NCBI GenBank assembly: GCA_021159525.1
Contig: JAGHEC010000371.1
Location: 1-22,512 of the forward strand
Length of the DNA: 22,512 nucleotides
Reading direction: 5' to 3'
From: Deltaproteobacteria bacterium
Lineage (GTDB): Bacteria; Desulfobacterota; DSM-4660; Desulfatiglandales; Desulfatiglandaceae
This document shows positions 8,114-14,839 of the stretch, one piece after another (within the stretch, counting starts at the first letter, position 1; every line of letters starts with the position of its first letter). The position numbers and the translations under genes are program-made. The notes below the pieces were generated by a model, which did no database searches, was not told the DNA's origin, and saw only the letters and a program-made list of their open reading frames with translations.

Positions 8114-10807
8114 TCATCTTCGCCGCAGCAGCTTCAGGGCCGGCGGGAGTACCAGGAGGCAGGCCAGCATGCCCATCAAGGACCCGAGCACCATGACCCA
8201 CCCAAGGCTTGCCAGGCCCCGGTGATGCGCAAAAAGAAGGCCCCCGAATCCGATCATGGTGGTGGCAAAACTGAGGGCCACGGCCGTGGGGGTGCCGGTG
8301 TGAAAGAGCCCGATCCTTTGGTCTGAGGTTTCGGCCATGTACTGGAGCTCGCCCCACCGGGCCAGGAGGTGAATCCCTCCGTCCACGCCGATAGCGATGA
8401 GGATCGGGATGGCGAAAAAGTTGGCCAGGTTGAAATCGATCCCTGCCAAGCCCATGATCTCCATGAGCCACACCATGCTGACGCCCAAGGGAAGCATGGT
8501 CAAAAAAACCGCCGCGGCAGAGCGCCAGTACACCCAGAGGATGAGGGTGACCAACCCGATGGTCATGGCGGCCGCGAAGAGGAAGGTGCGGTGCATCATG
8601 GCGGCCGACTCGAGCACCTCTACTGGCACGCCGCTTACTTCCGGCTTGACGCGGCGCAACTGGGATACAAACTCCTTGAGTCTGTCAAAATCCCAGATGT
8701 CATGCTCGGGGATGATCTTGAGCTGGTAGGTCCCGTCCTTGCCCACGTAGAGATCCCTCAAGAAGGCGGGGAGGTCGTCCGGTGTAATCGGTTTCGCGGA
8801 GAGCCAGGTCTTCAATTGTCTCAAAGAGCGCTCCAGATCCTTTATCAGCCCGGTCTGAAAGGCCGTCAGGAGAACGGCCTTGTCCGGGTCTTGTCTCAAA
8901 AGGGTGATCATGGAATCAATGGATGCCAGGCCCTTTTCAATGAGGGCGATTTCAGGGCCTGCCCCCGCAGTGAACAGCTTTTCCTCCAGGTCCTCCAATG
9001 TCAGGGAAAGCCGTTCAAGGGAGATGATTAGCCGGTCCGCATCGGGGGGAGGGTTTGGCGTGCGGCTGAAGGAGACCTGTTTCAGGTGCCGGCCTGTTTT
9101 TTCATACAGGGCGATCTTTGCGGTCTGATTGTCGGGAATCACGTCGAGGATGCTTTCCACCTTGCCTACACAGGGGGCGGCCGACAGGGTGGCGGCAAGG
9201 TGCTCTACTTCTTTGAGGTCGTTTGCTGCCAGGATCGCATACCAGGTGGATTCGCCCGAGGTTTCCATGAGGATCCGTTCGTATTCTACGGATTCGAGCC
9301 CCCTGGCCTGGAGTTCGAGCAGATTGTAGTCAAACCGGACCCTGAATACGGCCGGAAGAGCGGCAAGGGTGATTGCCAGGAGCATCAGGATAGTCCGGCC
9401 CGGCCTGCTGGAAAGCCGTTCCAGAAAGGGAAGGGCCGTAATGCGGGGGGCGGACGACGGAAACAGGTCGTGTCTTCCTGCGAGGAGGAGCAGGGCGGGG
9501 AGCACGGTCAGCATTGAGACGAGGCAGAGAAGAACCCCGGTTCCGCCGATCAGTCCCAGTTCGGCCAATCCGATGAAGTCCGACCAGAGCACGGTGTAAA
9601 AGGCGCAGACCGATGTGACCGCACCCAGGATAACGCCGGGGCCGGTTCTGAATATGGCGGTCCTGACCGCATGGTCCGTATCCCGTGTCTCCTTTCTGAC
9701 CTCCACATAGCGCATGGTGATATGCACGCCGAAATCGACCCCTATGCCCACCAGGACCAGGGCAAACACAATGGAAAGGAGATTCAATTCTCCTGTAGCG
9801 ACCGTGGCAAAGCCAAAACTCCAGGCTATGGCCATGATCAGGGCGATCAGCAGGAGAAGCGGCCTCAGCCAGCCGTGCAGGATGAGCATAAACAAAAGGG
9901 CCGCAAGAAACATGGCAATTAGGGCCGCCAGGGTCATGTCCCGATCAGTGGTGGCCATTTCATCGGCATGGAGGACCGGTCTGCCCGTGAGCCCGGCCTT
10001 AACGTCAGGGTAAACGGCGCGTGTGGCATCCATGGCGTGGCGTATGACCTTGAGCGGTTCTCCGATGACGTCCATGGTCCCGAAATCCTTGGCCGGCAGG
10101 ATCCGGACGATCAACAGCCTTCCGGATGCTGAAAAGAAATACTCACTCCCTGCCAGGGAAAGATCCAGGACAGTCCGGTATGATCCCTTTCCGGTGAGGA
10201 TGTTATTCATTTGTTCGAGCAGGCCATTCACGGCCTGAAATGCCTGATCCGCGAGGAGAGCGGGCACAAGGGAACCGTTCCGCCCTTCCCTCTTGAAGAG
10301 ATTGACCAGGCCGTCCAAGAGACCGGAAAGGGAACCGTCCCGGCTCCAGGCGGTCAGGAAAGGGACCAGGAAGCGGATGGCGCCGCACAGGGCCCCCGCC
10401 TCCTCTTGCGAGGCAAAAAGAAGGGCGCCCTTGCCCAGTTCGGCAGGGGATATGCGAAAGTAAACCGCATGGACCAGTTCGGGGTGTTGGCGCAGACGCA
10501 TGTTCAGGTCTTCTGCAAAGGCAATGGCCTGCTGTTTGCCCTCCTCGGTCCCATGGGTCTGGATAACGACATAAAGATATTCCTGGTCTCCAAAATTCTC
10601 CAGGTGCGCCAGGTAGCGCTGATGAAAGGCGGTGTCCGGCGAGACCAGCTTGTCCTGGTCGCTGTTGAGGCCCAGAAAAAGATAGGCTGCGGTCCCGGAC
10701 AGCACGGCGATTGCCAGGCCGATGGCCACCACTGCAGCGGGACGGCTGGATACGAGGCGCCAGAGCCCATTAAAAAAGGCCTCCTGGAATTGTTTGAATA
10801 CGGTCAT
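8114..10807 (-). CDS. hpnN: Hopanoid transporter HpnN (MMPL/RND family)
   Basis: HpnN is an inner-membrane RND/MMPL-type transporter that moves hopanoids towards the outer membrane. The 897-residue product has the duplicated topology: a transmembrane helix near 21-45, a periplasmic domain, a block of five helices (about 292-445), another single helix (about 470), a second periplasmic domain, and five final helices (about 725-892). The charged intramembrane motifs GVDFGVH (356-362) and GVDGGIH (807-813), one in each half, are the expected proton-relay positions. The start ATG overlaps the hpnO stop as ATGA, a sign of translational coupling. Assignment to HpnN rather than another MMPL protein rests on similarity in layout and on its place between hpnO and hpnH. 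Confidence 0.93.
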   Translation of the reverse strand: MTVFKQFQEAFFNGLWRLVSSRPAAVVAIGLAIAVLSGTAAYLFLGLNSDQDKLVSPDTAFHQRYLAHLENFGDQEYLYVVIQTHGTEEGKQQAIAFAEDLNMRLRQHPELVHAVYFRISPAELGKGALLFASQEEAGALCGAIRFLVPFLTAWSRDGSLSGLLDGLVNLFKREGRNGSLVPALLADQAFQAVNGLLEQMNNILTGKGSYRTVLDLSLAGSEYFFSASGRLLIVRILPAKDFGTMDVIGEPLKVIRHAMDATRAVYPDVKAGLTGRPVLHADEMATTDRDMTLAALIAMFLAALLFMLILHGWLRPLLLLIALIMAIAWSFGFATVATGELNLLSIVFALVLVGIGVDFGVHITMRYVEVRKETRDTDHAVRTAIFRTGPGVILGAVTSVCAFYTVLWSDFIGLAELGLIGGTGVLLCLVSMLTVLPALLLLAGRHDLFPSSAPRITALPFLERLSSRPGRTILMLLAITLAALPAVFRVRFDYNLLELQARGLESVEYERILMETSGESTWYAILAANDLKEVEHLAATLSAAPCVGKVESILDVIPDNQTAKIALYEKTGRHLKQVSFSRTPNPPPDADRLIISLERLSLTLEDLEEKLFTAGAGPEIALIEKGLASIDSMITLLRQDPDKAVLLTAFQTGLIKDLERSLRQLKTWLSAKPITPDDLPAFLRDLYVGKDGTYQLKIIPEHDIWDFDRLKEFVSQLRRVKPEVSGVPVEVLESAAMMHRTFLFAAAMTIGLVTLILWVYWRSAAAVFLTMLPLGVSMVWLMEIMGLAGIDFNLANFFAIPILIAIGVDGGIHLLARWGELQYMAETSDQRIGLFHTGTPTAVALSFATTMIGFGGLLFAHHRGLASLGWVMVLGSLMGMLACLLVLPPALKLLRRR

Positions 10808-12249
10808 GCGGTTTTTGCAGTGCGGAGGCCCAAATTCTTGACGGTGGTCCAGGCGGAGCCCGGAAATTTGTGGGCGTCCTTCAGCACATCATCCATGGCG
10901 TTCAGGAACCGGTCGGCATCGGCCGTATCAATGATGAGGGGCGGGAGTATCTTGACCGTGTCCAGGCCGTGCCCTGCCACCTGGGTCAGGATATGGTGGC
11001 GTTCCAGCAAGGGGATGGTGATCATCTGGCAAAAAAGTTCCTCGTTCATCTTGTGGAGGAGTTTCCACCCGGTCTTGAGACTCAGGGATCGCGGGGGCCC
11101 GAACTGGATCCCGATCATAAGCCCTTTGCCCCGGACCTGATGCAGGAGTTCATACCTTGCGGCCATGTCGTTCAGACCCTTCATGAGGTAGTTCCCTAAG
11201 CGGGCCGAGCGGTCGATCAGGTTTTCCTGTTCGATCACATCGAGGGTGGCCAGGCCCGCGGCCATGGCCAGGTTGTTTTGGCCGAAGGTGTTGGAATGGG
11301 CGAAACAGCGGTCCATGCAGTCAAATACGCGGGAATGGATGGCGCGTTTCGTGATAATGGCCCCCAAGGGAATATACCCCCCGGAAAGGGCCTTGGAGAC
11401 TACCAGGATATCGGGGGTTACATCCCAGTGATTGAGCGCAAACATGCGGCCGGTGCGGCCGAAGCCGGTTTGGACCTCATCGGCGATAAAAAGGGTCCCG
11501 TAGCGGTCGCACAGACGCCGCACCCCCGGGAAATAGTCGTCGTCCGGGACAAAGACCCCCTTTCCCTGGATCGGCTCGGCAATGAACGCCGCGGCATCGC
11601 CGGCCGAAAGGGCGGCCTCCAGGGCGTTCAGGTCATTAAAGGGTACAGGAATGCATCCGGGAAGCAGGGGTTCGTTGCGACTCCGAAATTCCTCGTTTCC
11701 GTTGACGGAAAGGGCGCCCAGGGTCAGGCCGTGGAAGGCCCGGTTGCAGTAGACTACCTTGTGCCTTCCCGTGGCCTGCCGAGCGAATTTGAGGGCCCCT
11801 TCCACCCCTTCGGCCCCTGAATTGGTGAAAAAAACCGCATTCAGCTCGGTCGGTGTGATACGTGCAAGGGCCTCGGCCAGGAGCCCTGAGACAACGCCTA
11901 CGTCCATCTGTACCAGGTTGGGCGCGCTGCAATGGAGCATGTCCTGGATTACCTGGGCCACCACGGGATGGTTGCGCCCGATATTGAAGACGCCGAACCC
12001 TGCCAGAAAGTCCAGTACCTCTCTCCCCTTTTCATCGATGAGTGTGGCCCCCCGGGCCCTGCAATAGTTGCGATTGAAACCGATCACTTCCAGCACACGC
12101 ACAAACTGGGGGTTTACATAACGTCGATGGAGTTCGTAGGTCTCCGAAAGGCGGCTTTGAATCAGTGAGGCAATATCCATGATCGGCTGTGACAAAATGT
12201 TGGCGTTCGATCCTTGAGGGCAGTGACTTCTGGATCTGTCGGTTATCAT
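10804..12249 (-). CDS. hpnO: Aminobacteriohopanetriol synthase HpnO (class III aminotransferase)
   Basis: HpnO is a PLP-dependent class III aminotransferase that puts the terminal amino group on the hopanoid side chain. The product shows the family signatures: FFTNSGAEGVEGALKFAR for cofactor phosphate binding, FIADEVQTGFGRTG with the catalytic Asp, and VVSKALSGGYIPLGA with the Schiff-base Lys286. Two starts are possible. ATG 12249 overlaps the stop of a six-codon ORF with a strong ribosome binding site, so it could start by coupling. ATG 12180 (MDIASLIQ) gives an N-terminus closer to related proteins but has no clear ribosome binding site. Ornithine or acetylornithine aminotransferase is the alternative by motif, but the neighbours hpnN and hpnH favour HpnO. 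It is the first gene of the operon. Confidence 0.9.
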   Translation of the reverse strand: MITDRSRSHCPQGSNANILSQPIMDIASLIQSRLSETYELHRRYVNPQFVRVLEVIGFNRNYCRARGATLIDEKGREVLDFLAGFGVFNIGRNHPVVAQVIQDMLHCSAPNLVQMDVGVVSGLLAEALARITPTELNAVFFTNSGAEGVEGALKFARQATGRHKVVYCNRAFHGLTLGALSVNGNEEFRSRNEPLLPGCIPVPFNDLNALEAALSAGDAAAFIAEPIQGKGVFVPDDDYFPGVRRLCDRYGTLFIADEVQTGFGRTGRMFALNHWDVTPDILVVSKALSGGYIPLGAIITKRAIHSRVFDCMDRCFAHSNTFGQNNLAMAAGLATLDVIEQENLIDRSARLGNYLMKGLNDMAARYELLHQVRGKGLMIGIQFGPPRSLSLKTGWKLLHKMNEELFCQMITIPLLERHHILTQVAGHGLDTVKILPPLIIDTADADRFLNAMDDVLKDAHKFPGSAWTTVKNLGLRTAKTA

Positions 12250-12266
12250 TGCGCGAATTTAAGCAT
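12246..12266 (-). other. Six-codon leader ORF overlapping the hpnO start
   Basis: GGAGGTGAT (12275-12283 on the minus strand) is a near-perfect ribosome binding site, eight bases before ATG 12266. That ATG opens only MLKFAQ and stops at TGA 12246-12248, which overlaps the hpnO ATG (12247-12249) as ATGA. It is in a different frame from hpnO. This could be a real leader peptide that feeds ribosomes to hpnO, or the trace of a small indel that separated the ribosome binding site from the true start. Confidence 0.45.
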
Positions 12267-12302
12267 TCCAGCGTATCACCTCCCAGCCCTGTCTGACGAA
12301 GA

Positions 12303-12331
12303 AGTTTAGATAAAGGAAGAGTCCATGTCAA
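12303..12331 (-). promoter_or_regulatory. Promoter of the hopanoid operon (sigma70 type)
   Basis: Read on the minus strand, TTGACA (12326-12331) is followed after exactly 17 bases by TAAACT (12303-12308). The predicted start of transcription is near 12296, about 13 bases before the strong ribosome binding site of the leader ORF. It is oriented away from the response regulator promoter, with which it forms a divergent control region. Confidence 0.75.
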
Positions 12332-12364
12332 GAAGAGTTGGGGCTGGTTCACGGCCTTGGAGAA

Positions 12365-12397
12365 GGGCGGGCCCTTTGGCGCCGCGGGGGCCCGTCC
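12365..12397. promoter_or_regulatory. Ten-base-pair inverted repeat between two divergent promoters
   Basis: GGGCGGGCCC (12365-12374) can pair with GGGCCCGTCC (12388-12397) with one G-T wobble and a 13-base loop that itself holds GGCGCC. No T-run follows on either strand, so it is not a standard terminator. Its position between the hpnO and response regulator promoters suggests a protein-binding site or a structural element, but this is inference from location. Confidence 0.35.
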
Positions 12398-12413
12398 CCG
12401 GCCAAATAGGGTC

Positions 12414-12442
12414 TTGACCTGTTGCATGTCCGGCACTACTAT
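12414..12442 (+). promoter_or_regulatory. Promoter of the response regulator gene (sigma70 type)
   Basis: TTGACC (12414-12419) and TACTAT (12437-12442) are separated by 17 bases. A transcript would start near 12450, and the ribosome binding site AAAGGAG (12458-12464) and ATG 12473 follow at normal distances. Confidence 0.7.
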
Positions 12443-12472
12443 GCCATACAGGTTTTGAAAGGAGAACTACAT

Positions 12473-13198
12473 ATGGCGCGTATTCTGGTTATTGACGATG
12501 AGCCCTCGGTGCGGGATCTCCTCAATTCCATGCTGAGCAATGAGGGATACGAGGTGATGGAGGCGGCCAATGGCGAGATGGCGATAAAACTCCTTCATGA
12601 GCGGCCGGCCGATCTGGTGGTTACGGATCTGATCATGCCTGAAAAGGAGGGGATCGAGACCATTATGGATCTGAGGCGCGATTTTCCGGACGTGAAGATT
12701 ATTGCCATGTCCGGGGGCGGCATTATCGAGGCGCAAGATTATCTGGGCATGGCCCTCGGCATGGGGGCCCACAGGGTGTTTGAAAAACCCTTCCGCGTAG
12801 CGGATATGCTGAATGCGGTGCGCGAACTTCTGGGTCTTCCGCGGAAAGGTTTGGAAGAATATGGCAGGGGTGAGGAGCTGAAGAGGGATGCGATCGTAAT
12901 CAAGGACACGGACAATATGGGCAAGGCCCTGCAGGATATCCGGGCCGGCCCCCAATCCGGGTCTGGGGATGACCTTGGATCGGGTTGCGGCGGGGAGCGG
13001 CGTTTCCGTTCTGGGGGAGGCGACGGAATTTATCGGGGCTCAGCACATCCTGGCGCGGTACGCCCAGGACCCCGAGATCGGCCGGCAGATCCTGGACCTG
13101 GTCAGGTGGACGGAGCAACAGGCCAAGTCCATGGGGACCGACATCCGGGGCGGACAGCCCACAGGCGGGAACATCAAGGGCGGTCTCACCACGATTGA
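12473..13198 (+). CDS. Single-domain response regulator (CheY-like receiver) with an aberrant read-through tail
   Basis: Residues 1-121 form a complete receiver domain: acidic pocket D8-D9, phospho-acceptor D52 in VTDLIMP, S80 in IAMSGGG, and K105 in EKPF. There is no DNA-binding or enzymatic output domain, so it would act by protein contacts. ATG 12473 follows AAAGGAG at a good distance. The frame has no stop after the receiver. It runs through a linker into residues 138-159 (AIVIKDTDNMGKALQDIRAG), which resemble the first residues of altronate dehydratase, and then into low-quality Gly/Arg-rich sequence to 13198. The part after about 12940 is therefore unlikely to have been selected as protein. 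No partner histidine kinase gene is nearby. Confidence 0.85.
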   Translation: MARILVIDDEPSVRDLLNSMLSNEGYEVMEAANGEMAIKLLHERPADLVVTDLIMPEKEGIETIMDLRRDFPDVKIIAMSGGGIIEAQDYLGMALGMGAHRVFEKPFRVADMLNAVRELLGLPRKGLEEYGRGEELKRDAIVIKDTDNMGKALQDIRAGPQSGSGDDLGSGCGGERRFRSGGGDGIYRGSAHPGAVRPGPRDRPADPGPGQVDGATGQVHGDRHPGRTAHRREHQGRSHHD

Positions 13199-13415
13199 AG
13201 AAAAGTCCCCGGGAGCCATTGCCAAGGCCGGGACCGCTCCTGTCCGGGCCGTATATGAACATGGGGGCACGTCAAGCCTGAAAGGCCTGGTGATAATGGA
13301 ATCACCCGGGAAGGAGACTGAAATTCTCACAGGACTGGCGGCTGCCGGATGCAACGTGATTGCATTCACCGCCGGCCGGCGGGGGAGACTCCCCGGTTCA
13401 TGGAAAGGAGCGTGA
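12878..13415 (+). pseudogene. Altronate dehydratase (UxaA family) remnant with internal deletion and frameshift
   Basis: Two pieces of an UxaA-type dehydratase are joined here. The first (12878 to about 12940, in the response regulator frame) matches the start of the small SAF domain: AIVIKDTDNMGKALQDIRAG compares with the family pattern of a hydrophobic strand, xxDNVAxAL and DLxxG. The second, in another frame from about 12936 to 13415, matches the C-terminal part of the large domain: NPGLG, a VAAGSGVSVLGEATEFIGAQH block, GNIKGGLTTIEEKSPGAIAKAGTAP and LTGLAAAGCNVIAFTAGR. Everything between is missing, and the end after AFTAGR is also truncated. CTG 12878 may be a decayed ATG start. The stop at 13413-13415 lies one base before the next gene's ATG. 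Confidence 0.75.
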
Positions 13416-13416
13416 A

Positions 13417-14256
13417 ATGGAGACGCGCATCACCATTGTCTGCGACAACAGCATCAGCAGATCGGGTTTTGTGGGGGAACATGGGTTCAGTTGCCTGATC
13501 GAGAGAGGGGATGAGCGATTTCTCTTCGATACAGGGCCGGGATTGTCCCTGCCCATCAATCTGAAGACGCTGAATAAGCATTTGTCAGGGCTCAGCAGGA
13601 TTTTCATCAGCCATGGTCATTATGACCATACGGGCGGGCTTCTCTGGGCTACGCAGCAGACAAACGGGATTAAGGTGATTGCCCATCCGGCCATCTTTTC
13701 CCGGCATATGGTGATAGACCCGGGGGCGCCTGGAAAACCGGCCCGGTATATCGGGTGCCCATTCTCCCGTGAGGAGCTGGAGCAATACGGCGCGGAATTT
13801 GATTTTGCAGATCATACAGGGGAGACACTGCCCGGGACCTGGTTTGTAACCGGCATGGACAGGGATCCCGACAAGTCGCCTCAAGATCACAGACTGGTCG
13901 TGCCTGAAGGAGAAGGGTTTGTGCAGGACCCTATTGAAGATGATGCCTCGCTGCTTGTAGAGACAGGCGCAGGGCCTGTCCTTGTCCTGGGATGCGCCCA
14001 TGCAGGGGTTTTGAACATCCTGGACCATGTGAGGGAAAAAATGGGGATCTGCAGGCTCCGGGCGATCTTGGGCGGAACCCACCTCATGTTCTATGGGCCG
14101 GAGGACCTGCCCCGTGTGATGGATGAGTTGGAAAGGTTTTCAATTGGCCTGATAGGTGTCTCCCACTGTACCGGCTTCCAGGCCGCTGTGGCGCTCTGTA
14201 ACCGTTTCGGGGATCGATTTACGGCGGCATCAGCCGGGAGAGTTTTCGGGTTTTAG
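13417..14256 (+). CDS. Metallo-beta-lactamase-fold hydrolase, dihydropterin/RFAP-synthase-like
   Basis: The 279-residue product has the metal-binding motif H66-G-H68-Y-D70-H71 in ISHGHYDHTGG. Downstream metal ligands lie in LGCAHAGVLN and GVSHCTG. The early FLFDTGPG segment and the GTHL region resemble the MBL proteins often annotated as 7,8-dihydropterin-6-yl-methyl-(ribofuranosyl)aminobenzene 5'-phosphate synthase, but the true substrate cannot be told from sequence. AAGGAG seven bases before ATG 13417 supports the start. The gene follows the UxaA remnant after one base, so it was probably once translationally coupled to it, and it may now depend on the response regulator promoter. Confidence 0.85.
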   Translation: METRITIVCDNSISRSGFVGEHGFSCLIERGDERFLFDTGPGLSLPINLKTLNKHLSGLSRIFISHGHYDHTGGLLWATQQTNGIKVIAHPAIFSRHMVIDPGAPGKPARYIGCPFSREELEQYGAEFDFADHTGETLPGTWFVTGMDRDPDKSPQDHRLVVPEGEGFVQDPIEDDASLLVETGAGPVLVLGCAHAGVLNILDHVREKMGICRLRAILGGTHLMFYGPEDLPRVMDELERFSIGLIGVSHCTGFQAAVALCNRFGDRFTAASAGRVFGF

Positions 14257-14628
14257 AAAAGAAAATGGAATCCTGACAGGATGATTCAATCCCCGGAGGC
14301 GCGATAAAAGCCTGAAGCGTGAATTCCATGCGGACAGAAAGGGTTGAATTCCGTGCCCCATATGAGGAAAAAGGTGAGATCACCCTCACAGTACGGCCTG
14401 AGAGCTTTCATTTCTTTGATTCCGTTTCGGAAAACGCGATTGATTAACCTCTTACGCCTTCAGTCCGAGAGAGCCCGACCGGTCACCGGGCCAACCGCTG
14501 TCAGGGTGGGAAAATGTAATGTGAGGAGGTTTTCAAGCCGTTTACTCAGAGAGCCATTATCGCATCAAGACGATCAGTGGCTGTCTCCTTTCCCTTATCA
14601 GACACCATCTTCCTCTGAAAAATAAACT
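14257..14628. other. Non-coding stretch downstream of the MBL gene
   Basis: No convincing gene is present; the only longer open frame (from 14344) looks random. Right after the MBL stop, GAATCCT-GAC-AGGATGATTC (about 14269-14288) can form a bulged hairpin without a T-run. A 12-base near-repeat (TGAATTCCATGC at 14320-14331, TGAATTCCGTGC at 14345-14356) has a 25-base period but only two copies. I see no CRISPR repeat. Confidence 0.5.
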
Positions 14629-14656
14629 CGCTTTTTGGCTTATGATAATGTATACT
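14628..14656 (+). promoter_or_regulatory. Candidate promoter of the RAMP cassette
   Basis: TATACT at 14651-14656 is a good -10 match, with a second candidate TATGAT at 14641-14646. The best -35 at 17 bases spacing is the weak TCGCTT (14628-14633). The local A+T-rich patch (about 14618-14665) contrasts with the surroundings. Transcription would begin near 14663, leaving a leader of roughly 175 bases before the first RAMP gene. Confidence 0.4.
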
Positions 14657-14672
14657 AGAGTTATAGACGTGC

Positions 14673-14779
14673 GCAGACCCTGTCTGCTTGTCGGCCATAC
14701 ATGCCTGACAGTTTCAGCGAGTCTGAATTCCGGACAATACGTTGCCGGCGCATTGCTTAGAATACCAGCCGACAATGCA
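14673..14779 (+). promoter_or_regulatory. Potentially folded 5' leader of the RAMP cassette
   Basis: A perfect hairpin GCAGAC-CCT-GTCTGC (14673-14687) lies directly after the predicted transcription start. TTGTCGGC (14688-14695) is an exact inverted match of GCCGACAA (14768-14775), extended by TGC/GCA after a one-base bulge, so the intervening 72 bases could be closed into a long-range helix. No ORF is apparent here. A regulatory leader or small RNA is possible but unproven. Confidence 0.35.
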
Positions 14780-14839
14780 GTGATATTGTTTATCTGCACC
14801 TCAGTGGAACTTTTAATTTAGCAACAAGGAGAAACAAAC

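Noticed and set aside
7020..8196. Plus-strand ORFs over the PhnD-like gene
   Set aside because: They lack ribosome binding sites, and the minus-strand gene with a signal peptide and family motifs explains the region.
14344..14625. A 93-codon plus-strand ORF
   Set aside because: Composition looks random, no ribosome binding site precedes it, and no motif or family resemblance is visible.
14257..14839. Possible CRISPR array next to the RAMP genes
   Set aside because: Only two copies of a 12-base near-repeat (14320 and 14345) with a 25-base period are seen, with no regular 30-40 base repeats and spacers.
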